DNA of 56,498 nucleotides from Cyclobacterium qasimii M12-11B (GTDB lineage: Bacteria > Bacteroidota > Bacteroidia > Cytophagales > Cyclobacteriaceae): the NCBI RefSeq assembly GCF_000427295.1, contig NZ_ATNM01000132.1, positions 1 through 56,498 on the forward strand, in the 5' to 3' direction. How positions within the stretch are numbered: the stretch's first letter is position 1; every line of letters starts with the position of its first letter. A program made the position numbers and the translations under genes. Positions 1 to 8,502 of this stretch are shown here, piece after piece. Under the pieces are notes generated by a model, which ran no database searches, had not been told where the DNA came from, and saw only the letters and a program-made list of their open reading frames with translations.

Positions 1-9
1 TTTTTTATT

Positions 10-2289
10 TTAGCTTTTTGAACTCATCTGGAGTTTTAATAAACCTCCTTTGGTCAAGTCCCCATGGCGAATGCCAATGCCCTTTATGGATTTGCCATTA
101 AAGGTTTTTCGGGAGATATAATAATTTTCCGGGCCATTGTTTTGGGCCTGGATAGTTATGGATTTACCAGTATAGTAATCCTGGTTAAGATGGATTGTGG
201 CTTTATCGAAAATTGGACTACCTAATTCGTAGATTGGATTTTCTTCCGTTCCAGCATTCATTTGGAATAGCCCTAGTTTCATTAAAACAGACAATGAGCC
301 CATCAGCCCTTGGTCTTCATCTCCATTAAATCCGCTTTCCGGAGAAAGCCCTGAAAATGCAGCAGCCAATACTTTTCTCGACCAATATTGGGTGAGGTCA
401 GGACGGTCCAGGTAATTGAAGATGTAGGCCGTTTGCATGGAAGGCTGATTGCCATAATTTATAGGAATTCTCCTGTACTCAGGATGTGTTTCAAGTGAAT
501 GAGAGGTACCGGAAGTAAATCCAAGTTTCTCCGCTTGTTCAAATTGTTCGTTCAAGCGTTCAGCCGCTTTTTCTTTACCACCCATAAGTGTGGCCAAGCC
601 TGCAATATCATGAGGTACAAACCAGGTGAATTGAGCCCCATTGGCTTCGACATAGCCTTTGGCGTAGTCGTAAGGATCAAAAGGACTGAACCATTCCCCA
701 TTCACGTCCTTAGGTCTTATCCAGCCAGTCTGTTGGTCGTATAGATGCTTGTAATTTCCGGATCGGGCCAAGAACTGCGTGGCATCTTCCTTTTTCCCTA
801 AGGCAAGCGCCAACTGTGCCAGTGTCCAATCCTGATAGCTATATTCCAGGGTTTGTCCTGCACCTTGCTCATGCCCGCCGAAGCGACCTCTTGGGTTAGG
901 GTAGGGGACATATCCCATGCTAATATAGTCTTCAACATTGCCACCCTTGGCTGATCTGTGTTCATAGCCTGATCTGCTCATCATTCCTCCGGAAAGGTGG
1001 TTTTTCCGAAGGCCCTCATAGGCAAGCCCTATGTCAAATCCACGGATTCCTTTTTGATAAAGCCCAACAAAAAACGGCGTACTGGATGCTCCCGTCATTA
1101 CATAAGTGTAATTCCCTCCAGAAGGGCCTCGAGGGATCAAACCACCATCTTTGTAATACTGAAGCATACTATTGGCAAATTCTTCTGCAATCTCAGGATA
1201 AACCAAGGCCCACAATACACTTATGGTCCACTGTGCACCCCAAAAGGAATCTGAATTGTATTGTTTGAAAAGAGGCTTTCCCTGATCATCAAGTGGTAAT
1301 TGGCCGATCTTGAAGCTGTCGCCGGTATTGTCAGGGTAGGCACCATTTACATCACTAATGGTCCTTCTTCCTTGCAGGGATTTCCATAAATCGGTATAGA
1401 AACGCCTTTGCTGGGTATCGGTATTGCCTTCTACCTCTATTCTGCCAAGAAGTTCGTTCCAGACATCTTCGGTTTCTTTCACCACTTTATCAAAGTCCCA
1501 GTGAGGGAGCTCTTCAGCCATATTTTGCGCAGCATTTTCATTCTTTGTATAAGAAAGCGCCACCTTCATGTGCAATGGTTTTCCTTTGCTCTCAGCAAAA
1601 GCCACTATCTTATGAGGCGATTGATTGCTGTCAATCAATTTTTCAATAGGTTGATCAAACTCGACCTGAAAATAGACTGTTAAAGTGTTTGGTCTTCTTG
1701 AGGTAGGCGAATTGGTAATTTGTCCTTCCAGAATATAGGGAGAGACTTGTTTCAGACCACCGTCTTGCATTTTGCTTGGTCCCAAAACTCCACCAAGGTG
1801 GAAAAGGACTGCCTGTTTTTTTCCAGCCGGAAAGTTGTACTTGTGCAATCCTACACGGTGAGTGGCGGTTAATTCTGCTGTTATACCATATCGCTCTAGA
1901 AAAACCTTATGATAGCCAGGCTTAATCGATTCTTTATCCCTGTCATAAGTGGAGTAATAGTCTCCCAATAAATTTTCCGGATTCTTGGTATAACTTACAG
2001 GCATTACCGAAACGCCGGACATTTGCCAGGCGTGGATATGGCTAAAGCCTTTTACAGTGTCTTCATTGTACCGATAACCACTATTCCATGCACCATCTAT
2101 GACATGGTCAGGGCTTAGGTTGACCATGCCGAAGGGGCGCGTAGCAGCACTAAAATAAAACCACCTAGAGTTTGCAGCATCCAAAAGTGGATACACCTTG
2201 TCTACGGGTTTAGGATCTGGGTTTAATTGGAATCCCATTGCTGGGATTACCAATACGAATGTTAATAAATTGACTACGAGTTTAAGCAT
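10..2289 (-). CDS. GH92 family exo-alpha-mannosidase, secreted
   Basis: The 759-residue product looks like a glycoside hydrolase family 92 enzyme, a calcium-dependent family of exo-alpha-mannosidases that trim mannose from N-glycans and mannans. The N-terminus (MLKLVVNLLTFVLVIPAMGF) is a signal peptide, so it acts in the periplasm or at the cell surface. Family landmarks seen are the early FSHIHAWQMSG segment (about residue 82 on), the central GLIPRGPSGGNYTYVMTG stretch (about residue 382 on) and the acidic FNGDEDQGLMGSL motif near residue 660, which matches the family's catalytic-base region. The length is normal for GH92. The gene follows galE with only 4 bp between them, so the two are probably co-transcribed. 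The stop codon lies at 10-12, so its terminator is outside the window. Confidence 0.93.
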   Translation of the reverse strand: MLKLVVNLLTFVLVIPAMGFQLNPDPKPVDKVYPLLDAANSRWFYFSAATRPFGMVNLSPDHVIDGAWNSGYRYNEDTVKGFSHIHAWQMSGVSVMPVSYTKNPENLLGDYYSTYDRDKESIKPGYHKVFLERYGITAELTATHRVGLHKYNFPAGKKQAVLFHLGGVLGPSKMQDGGLKQVSPYILEGQITNSPTSRRPNTLTVYFQVEFDQPIEKLIDSNQSPHKIVAFAESKGKPLHMKVALSYTKNENAAQNMAEELPHWDFDKVVKETEDVWNELLGRIEVEGNTDTQQRRFYTDLWKSLQGRRTISDVNGAYPDNTGDSFKIGQLPLDDQGKPLFKQYNSDSFWGAQWTISVLWALVYPEIAEEFANSMLQYYKDGGLIPRGPSGGNYTYVMTGASSTPFFVGLYQKGIRGFDIGLAYEGLRKNHLSGGMMSRSGYEHRSAKGGNVEDYISMGYVPYPNPRGRFGGHEQGAGQTLEYSYQDWTLAQLALALGKKEDATQFLARSGNYKHLYDQQTGWIRPKDVNGEWFSPFDPYDYAKGYVEANGAQFTWFVPHDIAGLATLMGGKEKAAERLNEQFEQAEKLGFTSGTSHSLETHPEYRRIPINYGNQPSMQTAYIFNYLDRPDLTQYWSRKVLAAAFSGLSPESGFNGDEDQGLMGSLSVLMKLGLFQMNAGTEENPIYELGSPIFDKATIHLNQDYYTGKSITIQAQNNGPENYYISRKTFNGKSIKGIGIRHGDLTKGGLLKLQMSSKS

Positions 2290-2293
2290 ATTG

Positions 2294-3316
2294 TTAGCTA
2301 TTGTTTTTAGAAAGTGCCAATTGCCAGTTCCAGCTATCTCTTAAGGCTTCTTCTAAATTGAAGCGGGCTTTCCAGTTTAATTCTTGATTGATTTTTGTAG
2401 TATCGGCCCAGACTTTCACAACATCACCAGGTCTTCTAGGGCCTACTTTATAATTTAAGGATTTCCCACTTACTTTTTCAAATCCTTTAATGACATCCAT
2501 TACAGTATTGCCATTGCCAGTTCCGACATTGAAAATGTCATAAAATGGCGCCTCTTTTCCTTTAAGATGAGAGATTGCCTTTACATGCGCTTCAGCCAGG
2601 TCCATCACGTGGATGTAATCTCGCACACAAGTACCATCGGGGGTGTCGTAATCGTCACCAAAAACAGTCAATTCTTTTCTAATGCCTACACCAGTTTGAG
2701 TGACAAAAGGAACGAGGTTCGAAGGTACACCCAAGGGTAACTCACCGATTTCTGAGGAGGTATGTGCGCCAATGGGGTTAAAGTAACGGAGTGCTATGGC
2801 AGATAAAGCCACTTTACTATTTACCTGATCTACCAAGATGTCTTCGCAAATCTTTTTGGTGTTCCCGTATGGGCTTTCTGCTTTTTTCCTGGGAGTAGAC
2901 TCCTTTACAGGTAATTTATCTGGTTGACCATATACGGTACAAGAAGAAGAGAAAACCAAGTTCTCTACATTGTGTTTGTTCATCGTGGCCAAAAGTACCA
3001 ACAGAGAGCTGATATTATTGGTGTAATATTTTAATGGAAGCATTGAGCTCTCACCAACAGCTTTAAAGGCTGCAAAATGAATGACTCCTGAAAGCTTGTT
3101 TTCCGTGAAAATACGGTCCATTATTTCTGCATCATTACAATCACCTTCATAACAAGGGATGTCTTGACCAGTAATTTTCTTAAGACCTAACAATGCACTT
3201 TTTTCGGAATTTGAAAAATCATCGATGATGATGGGCTGGTAGCCGGCTTCCAAAAGAGCCACCGCCGTATGGGAACCGATATATCCGGCCCCACCAGTTA
3301 TTAAAATTTTTTCCAT
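2294..3316 (-). CDS. galE: UDP-glucose 4-epimerase
   Basis: This extended short-chain dehydrogenase interconverts UDP-glucose and UDP-galactose (Leloir pathway) in the cytoplasm and supplies UDP-galactose for glycan synthesis. The N-terminal GGAGYIGSH is the NAD-binding GxxGxxG motif. SSSCTVYGQP and the YGNTKK catalytic Tyr-x3-Lys follow. The middle and C-terminus (RYFNPIGAH, DGTCVRDYIHVMDL, GRRPGDV-like GPRRPGDVV) are classic GalE. The open frame extends to a TTG at 3322, but the ATG at 3316 gives the family-typical start MEKILITGG, so I choose it (340 residues). It sits immediately upstream of the GH92 gene, in an apparent two-gene operon. Confidence 0.95.
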   Translation of the reverse strand: MEKILITGGAGYIGSHTAVALLEAGYQPIIIDDFSNSEKSALLGLKKITGQDIPCYEGDCNDAEIMDRIFTENKLSGVIHFAAFKAVGESSMLPLKYYTNNISSLLVLLATMNKHNVENLVFSSSCTVYGQPDKLPVKESTPRKKAESPYGNTKKICEDILVDQVNSKVALSAIALRYFNPIGAHTSSEIGELPLGVPSNLVPFVTQTGVGIRKELTVFGDDYDTPDGTCVRDYIHVMDLAEAHVKAISHLKGKEAPFYDIFNVGTGNGNTVMDVIKGFEKVSGKSLNYKVGPRRPGDVVKVWADTTKINQELNWKARFNLEEALRDSWNWQLALSKNNS

Positions 3317-3664
3317 TGTCAAATATAAAATTTTATCCTATCGTTAGAAAGAAATAAAACGTAATATATACTTGATTTTTTAAAACGCTGAATAAGAGAT
3401 GTTTCAATAAGGGGCTTGGGCCAAAAAAGAAAAGCATTTGAGAATCAAGGGGTAAGGTTTTGCTTAAGAGTAAGGGTGTTTTTAAACTCCATTAAGGTAC
3501 TATTGATTCTTTGTGTTTTTCTGGAGAAATCTCAGTGCAAATAGATTGTCTATTTCAGTTCAAACGGCATATAAGATTGATTATTTAGCTTCCATTTCAG
3601 ATCAGTTCAATAGGGACAGTGTTTATTTTGGGGTTTTCAATAAGATTCTATACCTTTGCGCACT
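3317..3664. other. Intergenic region between divergent galE and rpsU
   Basis: This 348-bp AT-rich stretch separates two divergent transcription units. The rpsU promoter is at its right end. I see no convincing ORF; the short frames here have no family resemblance. Confidence 0.6.
3627..3658 (+). promoter_or_regulatory. Bacteroidota-type promoter for rpsU
   Basis: TTTG at 3627-3630 and TACCTTTG at 3651-3658 are separated by 20 bp and match the Bacteroidota sigma-A pattern TTTG-N19/20-TAnnTTTG. Transcription would begin near 3663-3666, which leaves an untranslated leader of only about 17-19 nt before the ATG at 3682. The Shine-Dalgarno sequence would then sit almost at the 5' end of the mRNA. 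Confidence 0.65.
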
Positions 3665-3675
3665 GAAAGGAGGTG
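3665..3675 (+). promoter_or_regulatory. Exceptionally strong Shine-Dalgarno of rpsU
   Basis: GAAAGGAGGTG is an 11-nt complement to the 3' tail of 16S rRNA and ends 6 nt before the ATG at 3682. Almost no other gene in the window has an SD, as expected in Bacteroidota, whose ribosomes normally hide the anti-SD with bS21, bS18 and bS6. A strong SD at rpsU fits the known autoregulation in which ribosomes lacking bS21 expose the anti-SD and translate rpsU. Confidence 0.85.
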
Positions 3676-3681
3676 TATATT

Positions 3682-3876
3682 ATGATCGTAGTTAACGTAA
3701 AAGAGAACGAATCTATCGAGAAAGCGCTAAAGCGTTTCAAGAAGAAGTTTGATAAAACAGGAGTCATCCGTGAATTGAGAAGCAGACAGGCTTTTGAAAA
3801 ACCTTCTATTTCTAGAAGAACTGAAGTGATTAAAGCAGCTTACAAGCAACGCATGCAAGAAGCGGAAGGTAAATAA
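3682..3876 (+). CDS. rpsU: 30S ribosomal protein bS21
   Basis: The 64-residue basic protein starting MIVVNVKENESIEKALKRFK is bS21. It binds the platform of the small subunit next to the 16S rRNA 3' end; in Bacteroidota it helps occlude the anti-Shine-Dalgarno. The frame is open upstream to a GTG at 3673, but that codon lies inside the SD, so the ATG at 3682 is the start. The end (RRTEVIKAAYKQRMQEAEGK) is typical. It is followed by a strong terminator hairpin and then, in the same direction, a recombinase gene and hpf. Its own promoter and SD are present (see the separate entries). Confidence 0.96.
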   Translation: MIVVNVKENESIEKALKRFKKKFDKTGVIRELRSRQAFEKPSISRRTEVIKAAYKQRMQEAEGK

Positions 3877-3903
3877 GAAAACCTTTCATTTTTGGAAAAT
3901 ATT

Positions 3904-3941
3904 AAGCATATTGATGTTCTAAAACATCGATATGCTTTTTT
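3904..3941 (+). terminator. Terminator after rpsU, overlapping the xerC start
   Basis: A 15-bp stem (AAGCATATTGATGTT with AACATCGATATGCTT, one G-T pair) with a CTAA loop is followed by six T. It begins 27 nt after the rpsU stop. The ATG chosen for the next gene (3932-3934) lies inside the 3' arm, so any read-through transcript would carry that start codon in a hairpin. Confidence 0.85.
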
Positions 3942-4816
3942 CATTTATTAGCTACCTGGAACATGAGAAGAGGGTAAGTCCACATACGGTCTTGGCTTAT
4001 AAAAAAGACCTTGACCAGTTTATCCTTTTCATAAATACCGCCTTTGGTATGGACAAACCTGAGGAGGCGGACCATGCTGAAATAAGGGCATGGATGGTAG
4101 ATCTTATTGAAGAGGGGCTAGAGGTAACCACCGTCAATAGAAAAATGGCCACGTTGCGGTCTTTCTATAAATTTTTATTACGCTCCCAAATCATCAGTAA
4201 AGACCCAACTTTTAAAATAAAGTCACTAAAAAAGGGGCGAGTCCTTCCTGGGTTCATACAGGAAAAAGAAATTTACAATTTATTAACATCGACTAATTTT
4301 GATGTCGATTTTGAAGGGCAGCGAGACCGAATGGTCATGCAAACGCTGTATCTCACAGGAATTAGATTGTCAGAATTGATCGGATTGAAATGGTCTGCGG
4401 TGGACCTTAGTCAGTTACAGATAAAAGTGCTGGGTAAAGGTAAAAAATACAGAATAATACCCATTTCAAGTGAACTAAGAATAGGCATACTTCATTACAA
4501 AAAAGTTTTTGAAGAATGTTTTTCTATTCAAAACGAAAATGATTTTTTCATCGTTAGACTAAATAGAGAGGTAGCTTACCCTATGATGATTTATCGAATT
4601 GTTAAGAAATATTTAAATCTTTTTGTCCGAAACACCAAAAGTAGTCCTCACCTTATGAGACATACCTTTGCAACTCATCTACTAAATAAAGGAGCAGATC
4701 TAAACGCTGTCAAAGACCTTCTGGGCCACGCAAGCCTTGCCGCAACCCAGGTATATACTCATAATTCTATTGAGAAACTTAAGGCTGTGTATGAACAGGC
4801 ACATCCGAAAGCTTAA
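3932..4816 (+). CDS. Tyrosine recombinase of the XerC/XerD type
   Basis: The 294-residue protein is a tyrosine site-specific recombinase of Xer length, probably resolving chromosome dimers at dif during division. The N-terminal SAM-like DNA-binding domain spans about residues 1-85 (YLEHEKRVSPHTVLAY is typical). The catalytic domain has all six expected residues: Arg145 (TGIRLSEL), Lys169, His240 and Arg243 (HLMRHTFATHLL), His266 (LLGHASLAATQVYTH) and the nucleophile Tyr275. The start at 3932 gives the usual family N-terminus, yet it falls within the rpsU terminator hairpin. I see no ATG further in that would keep the first helix. hpf begins 31 bp after the stop. No phage or integrase neighbours are seen, so a housekeeping Xer role is favoured; which of XerC or XerD it is cannot be told from this window. 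Confidence 0.92.
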   Translation: MLFSFISYLEHEKRVSPHTVLAYKKDLDQFILFINTAFGMDKPEEADHAEIRAWMVDLIEEGLEVTTVNRKMATLRSFYKFLLRSQIISKDPTFKIKSLKKGRVLPGFIQEKEIYNLLTSTNFDVDFEGQRDRMVMQTLYLTGIRLSELIGLKWSAVDLSQLQIKVLGKGKKYRIIPISSELRIGILHYKKVFEECFSIQNENDFFIVRLNREVAYPMMIYRIVKKYLNLFVRNTKSSPHLMRHTFATHLLNKGADLNAVKDLLGHASLAATQVYTHNSIEKLKAVYEQAHPKA

Positions 4817-4847
4817 ATTAAAGTTTAACTTTTAAACGTTTATTATT

Positions 4848-5153
4848 ATGAAATTACAAATGCATTCAATTCATTTCGTAGCCGATCAGAAATTGATCAA
4901 CTTTATTCAGAAAAAATCTGATAAACTTGATACTTATTATGATCAAATCATTGATGGGGAGGTTTTTATGCGGTTGGATAAAAATGATAAAAGTGAAAAT
5001 AAAATCGTGGAAATCAAACTGAATGTACCAGGTAAACAATTTTTTGCAAAAAGTCAAAATGATTCTTTCGAAGCAGCTGCTGATGATTCTATAGAGGCTC
5101 TTCGGAGACAAATTAAAAAGCACAAAGAAAAACTTGTGCTGGCCAAACAATAG
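4848..5153 (+). CDS. hpf: Ribosome hibernation promoting factor, short form (HPF/RaiA)
   Basis: The 101-residue protein matches the short ribosome-associated inhibitor family, with a beta-alpha-beta-beta-beta-alpha fold that binds the 30S decoding channel during stationary phase and promotes ribosome dimers or inactive 70S. Visible signatures are the N-terminal MKLQMHSIHFVADQKLINFI strand-helix, FMRLDKNDKSENKIVEIKL, and the C-terminal helix EAADDSIEALRRQIKKHKEKL rich in Lys/Arg. It lacks the extra C-terminal dimerisation domain of long HPF. It is downstream of rpsU and the Xer gene in the same direction and is followed by a strong two-way terminator. Confidence 0.9.
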   Translation: MKLQMHSIHFVADQKLINFIQKKSDKLDTYYDQIIDGEVFMRLDKNDKSENKIVEIKLNVPGKQFFAKSQNDSFEAAADDSIEALRRQIKKHKEKLVLAKQ

Positions 5154-5168
5154 TGCTGGTCATTTTTC

Positions 5169-5206
5169 AAAAAAAGGGTTGCTGATCATCAGCAACCCTT
5201 TTTTTT
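5169..5206. terminator. Bidirectional terminator between hpf and the GT39-like gene
   Basis: AAAAAAAGGGTTGCTG and CAGCAACCCTTTTTTTT form a perfect stem around ATCAT, with an A-run on one side and a T-run on the other. It therefore works for both converging genes. Confidence 0.92.
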
Positions 5207-5207
5207 C

Positions 5208-6860
5208 TTAGTTGGAAGACCTGTCAATCCAATAGTACTTTTTCCCCCATTTCATTTTTTCTTCAGAAGTATTCCCATTGATGATAGCCATTATCATTTC
5301 ATTTATATACTTCGGGTCCCAATTTAAACTGACAACTTCCATAATTGGAAGTGACCCTTCAAGTGTTTTTTTACTTGGCTCATCACAAATGATGTAGGAA
5401 TAGCTTTCAGGTATTTCATCTATGGAGGCAAATGTTTTCATGAGATAATCTGGGCCGAGCCCTATCCTTATTTTGCTGGCATAATGAAGGTTGCCAAGAA
5501 AAGCGATTTTACTGTTTTCAGGTATATTATGAGTCGAAACATAAGCTTGCACCTGCCTTCCCTGATTCGGTATGGACAAAGGATGGGTAACCAGAGAAAT
5601 AGAGAAAAATAATAAGAGAATAGAAAGACCCATCACCTGTACTTGATAGCCGTTGAGGCTGATTTTTCTCCAAAGCAATACGCTTAAACCAAAGCCGATG
5701 ATCCATTGCCCAAATATCCAAATAGAACTCCCCAACCCTACATGGGCAAATAGTGCGACAGACAATACCAGCCAATTGATACCTATTAATATTTTGGTCC
5801 ATACCTTCATTGTCACGGATGGAACAACATGGGTTTTTAATAGTGCCCCCGCCAGGAAAATGGCAGCAACAGGAGTGACAGGAAGAAGGTAGCGTTCATA
5901 AAAGGTGGATACCATCGCAGTCATCCCTATGATAGAAAGTACCCAAACAATTGCAAACCCCATGAAAGCCTTGTTTCGATTAAACGCCGCTTTTATTCCT
6001 GGCATGAGAGATTTAACCTTTAAGCCGACCCAAGGGATAAAGAGACCTCCCATTAATAGCACAGCAAAAATAAAATGTTTAGCAATCATCCATAGCCTGC
6101 TCCCTACACGCATTCCTACCTGATCTTCTATAAAAGAGTCCAGGTACACAGGTCCAAATTTTAGGTACATGGCCACAAACCAGAACAAAGAAATAAACAA
6201 GGCAATAATAATCGCTGGCAAATACAAAAGCTTGATAAGGCTAATGCGTTTCCAGGGATTAAAGAGCATGTAAGCAATCGCTACAAGTCCCAATGCTGCT
6301 GCAGGAAGTCCTTTAGCTTCGAAGGCAAGAGCCAATCCCAAATAAAAAAACCATAGGTGTTTTTTAGGACTATCATTGCCATACTTTAATAGACCTGTAA
6401 CGCCTACGGCTGCCAAAGTCATGAAGAACGCCAGTAAAATATCAGGAATTGCCCGCGTACTACTAAAAATGATAATGGGATGTGTGGCGATAATCCAAGC
6501 GGACCATACTGGGAGTTTATTACTTCTCCCTATCAATTTTGCTATATGATAAACCATAGGAATTATTCCTGCGCCAAAGAGAAGAAATAAAATTCGAGAA
6601 GAATAGGCTGCTACTCCCAGGGTTTTGAAACCCGCTAGAACGAACCAATATGTCAATATGGGTTTTTTGAATCGTAATTCACCATTCCCTAGATAGGTGG
6701 TGAGGTAATCACCGTTCTGCATCATACGGATGGCAGCATCTGTATAATACATCTCATCTGGATAGTGGAGGTGAAAATCTAGCGCAAATGGTCCCACCAG
6801 AACCAAAAAGGCTATCATAGGAAAGCCGTAAGAATTAATCCACCCTGAAGTTTTGTTCAT
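5208..6860 (-). CDS. Membrane glycosyltransferase, GT39/ArnT-like (PMT family)
   Basis: The 550-residue polytopic membrane protein resembles the dolichyl-phosphate-mannose-protein mannosyltransferase/ArnT superfamily (GT-C fold). These enzymes transfer a sugar from a polyprenyl-phosphate donor to lipid A or protein on the outer face of the inner membrane. The first periplasmic loop carries the expected acidic pair at Asp35-Glu36 (HYPDEMYYTDAA). A run of roughly eleven or twelve hydrophobic helices follows, to about residue 430, and then a soluble C-terminal domain of about 120 residues. The acceptor cannot be deduced. A GT2 donor-synthase-like gene and a flippase-like gene lie at 8503-10285, so the three could form one lipid-linked sugar pathway. 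Confidence 0.85.
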   Translation of the reverse strand: MNKTSGWINSYGFPMIAFLVLVGPFALDFHLHYPDEMYYTDAAIRMMQNGDYLTTYLGNGELRFKKPILTYWFVLAGFKTLGVAAYSSRILFLLFGAGIIPMVYHIAKLIGRSNKLPVWSAWIIATHPIIIFSSTRAIPDILLAFFMTLAAVGVTGLLKYGNDSPKKHLWFFYLGLALAFEAKGLPAAALGLVAIAYMLFNPWKRISLIKLLYLPAIIIALFISLFWFVAMYLKFGPVYLDSFIEDQVGMRVGSRLWMIAKHFIFAVLLMGGLFIPWVGLKVKSLMPGIKAAFNRNKAFMGFAIVWVLSIIGMTAMVSTFYERYLLPVTPVAAIFLAGALLKTHVVPSVTMKVWTKILIGINWLVLSVALFAHVGLGSSIWIFGQWIIGFGLSVLLWRKISLNGYQVQVMGLSILLLFFSISLVTHPLSIPNQGRQVQAYVSTHNIPENSKIAFLGNLHYASKIRIGLGPDYLMKTFASIDEIPESYSYIICDEPSKKTLEGSLPIMEVVSLNWDPKYINEMIMAIINGNTSEEKMKWGKKYYWIDRSSN

Positions 6861-7031
6861 GTTTGAAAAGAATAAGGGGTAAAATTAAAAAAATAAAATG
6901 CTTGAGTGGTCTTTTCTTTCCAAAAGTACTTTGTTAATATTTTATAATAAGGCCTCCAAAGGACAATGTTTTAATTGTATGCCCCTTGGAGGCTAAGGAT
7001 CTTAATTGATTTATATCGTTTGTTGATCCGG

Positions 7032-8126
7032 TTAAATTTTCACCCTTTTACCTTTTTCTGCAGATTTGAGAATGGCTTCTACTATTCTTATGTCGCGAAG
7101 CCCTTCTTCACCAGGTACCATAGGTGCTTTGTTTCCTATGATGGCAAGTGCATCGTCATCCATTTGCTTGGCTTGCTGCCAGGGCACCTCATAAGAGTGG
7201 TTGATCTTGCCTAAGGGACTTTCTCCTTTGGCTCCCCCATAGCTAGAAAAAGGTTTCAAGGCAATGTTTCCTTTTTCACATTCGATATTCATGAAATTAG
7301 TGCTTTCAGCAAATGAAGTTCTGATGTCCGCAAATATGCCACCTGGGAATTCTAGTTTTGCTGTTACTTCATCGGCTAGGCCATTCTTATATATTTCTGG
7401 ACGGGTAGAAATTGCTTTGGCTGAGTGTACAGCTATGGGCTCCATGTTCGTTCCCAATCTAGCCCCTTGAATGGCATAAACGCCCATGTCATAAATGACA
7501 CCGCCACCCATTTCTTTTTTCTGTTTCCAATGATCGGTCCTGTTTTCTCTGTAGCCTGCTGCACAGTCTACATAATTAACCTTACCCAATTTATTGTTTT
7601 GGACGATAGACCGGTATTCTTGTGTGTTTGGTTCATGGTGTAGCCTGTAGCCAATGGTAAGTTGCACATTGTTCTTTTTACAGGCTTTGATCATGTTTTT
7701 ACATTCCTTACTGGTAACTGCCATAGGTTTTTCACACCAAACATGTTTACCAGCATTACTGGCCCGTATTACATATTCTTCATGCATTGATGGAGGCAAC
7801 ACCACATAAACCACATCGATATCAGGATTATCAGCTATGGAATCGAAATTGTCGTAATTGTAGATGTTTTTTTCTGGGATTTGGTATTTTTCTTTCCAGG
7901 TCACAGCTTTGTCAGGAGTGCCAGTAACTATGCCTGCCAGGTAGCAATGTTCTGTCTGCTGTAAAGCTGGTGCCAATAAATCTGTGCTGTAATAGCCTAG
8001 GCCTACGAGGGCCACGCCGATTTTTCGTTTCTTTTTAGCTGCCAATAAGTCATAAGGGCTTACCAAGGCCAAACTACTGCCTAAGGCCAGTGATTTAAGC
8101 ACATTTCTTCTGGATTGGGTATTCAT
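7032..8126 (-). CDS. Tat-exported Gfo/Idh/MocA family oxidoreductase
   Basis: The product has a Rossmann NAD(P)-binding N-terminal half (IGVALVGLGYYSTDLLAPAL, then the EKPMA motif in HVWCEKPMAVTSKEC) and a GFO/IDH/MocA C-terminal sheet domain (MGGGVIYDMGVYAIQGARLG). This is the fold of glucose-fructose oxidoreductases and of sugar 3-dehydrogenases. The open frame starts at 8186, but the ATG at 8126 begins MNTQSRRNVLKSLALGSSLA, a twin-arginine signal with hydrophobic core, so I choose it (364 residues). Tat export implies that the protein folds with its cofactor before leaving the cytoplasm. The substrate is unknown. It is 171 bp upstream of the membrane glycosyltransferase, on the same strand, and apparently a separate unit. 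Confidence 0.88.
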   Translation of the reverse strand: MNTQSRRNVLKSLALGSSLALVSPYDLLAAKKKRKIGVALVGLGYYSTDLLAPALQQTEHCYLAGIVTGTPDKAVTWKEKYQIPEKNIYNYDNFDSIADNPDIDVVYVVLPPSMHEEYVIRASNAGKHVWCEKPMAVTSKECKNMIKACKKNNVQLTIGYRLHHEPNTQEYRSIVQNNKLGKVNYVDCAAGYRENRTDHWKQKKEMGGGVIYDMGVYAIQGARLGTNMEPIAVHSAKAISTRPEIYKNGLADEVTAKLEFPGGIFADIRTSFAESTNFMNIECEKGNIALKPFSSYGGAKGESPLGKINHSYEVPWQQAKQMDDDALAIIGNKAPMVPGEEGLRDIRIVEAILKSAEKGKRVKI

Positions 8127-8502
8127 TGTATAAGGTTTATGGTTAGATAAAATACTAAAAAAAGGTGTCTCAGTTTTATTTTTCAATCAAGACTTGGTAG
8201 CAGAAAGCAAGTAAAAACGGTTTGTTTGCTCATTTTCGCAATCTTTATAGGGTTGGTTTAAGTGAAAATGAACATTTGCTTTAAAGGTTGGAAAATAATT
8301 CCAGTAGGAAAGGTATATATTTGTACCAGCCCTTTACTGCTCACTTATTGTCTGTTTTGGATTCAATATAAGTAAAATTGCTATCTGGTCAAATAGACTG
8401 GAGCGTAGTATTTCCCAAAATGCTGTTCTTTTAACAGTAGGTTTTAGCCCATCAATTTGCCACAGCTTTTAAAAAGCATTAATTTCGTCCAAATTTTGAA
8501 TC
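8127..8502. other. Intergenic region between divergent oxidoreductase and GT2 genes
   Basis: The 376 bp contain a candidate promoter for the GT2 gene (see 8456-8487) and a TATATTTG box at 8316-8323 without a well-placed upstream element. I see no gene. Confidence 0.5.
8456..8487 (+). promoter_or_regulatory. Candidate promoter of the GT2/flippase operon
   Basis: TTTG (8456-8459), a 20-bp spacer and TAATTTCG (8480-8487, one mismatch to TAnnTTTG) lie 15 bp before the ATG at 8503. This would give a very short leader. Confidence 0.4.

Noticed and set aside
3320-3327. TATATTTG (minus strand) as a galE promoter
   Set aside because: It would place the transcription start on the galE ATG itself, and no upstream -33 element is in position.
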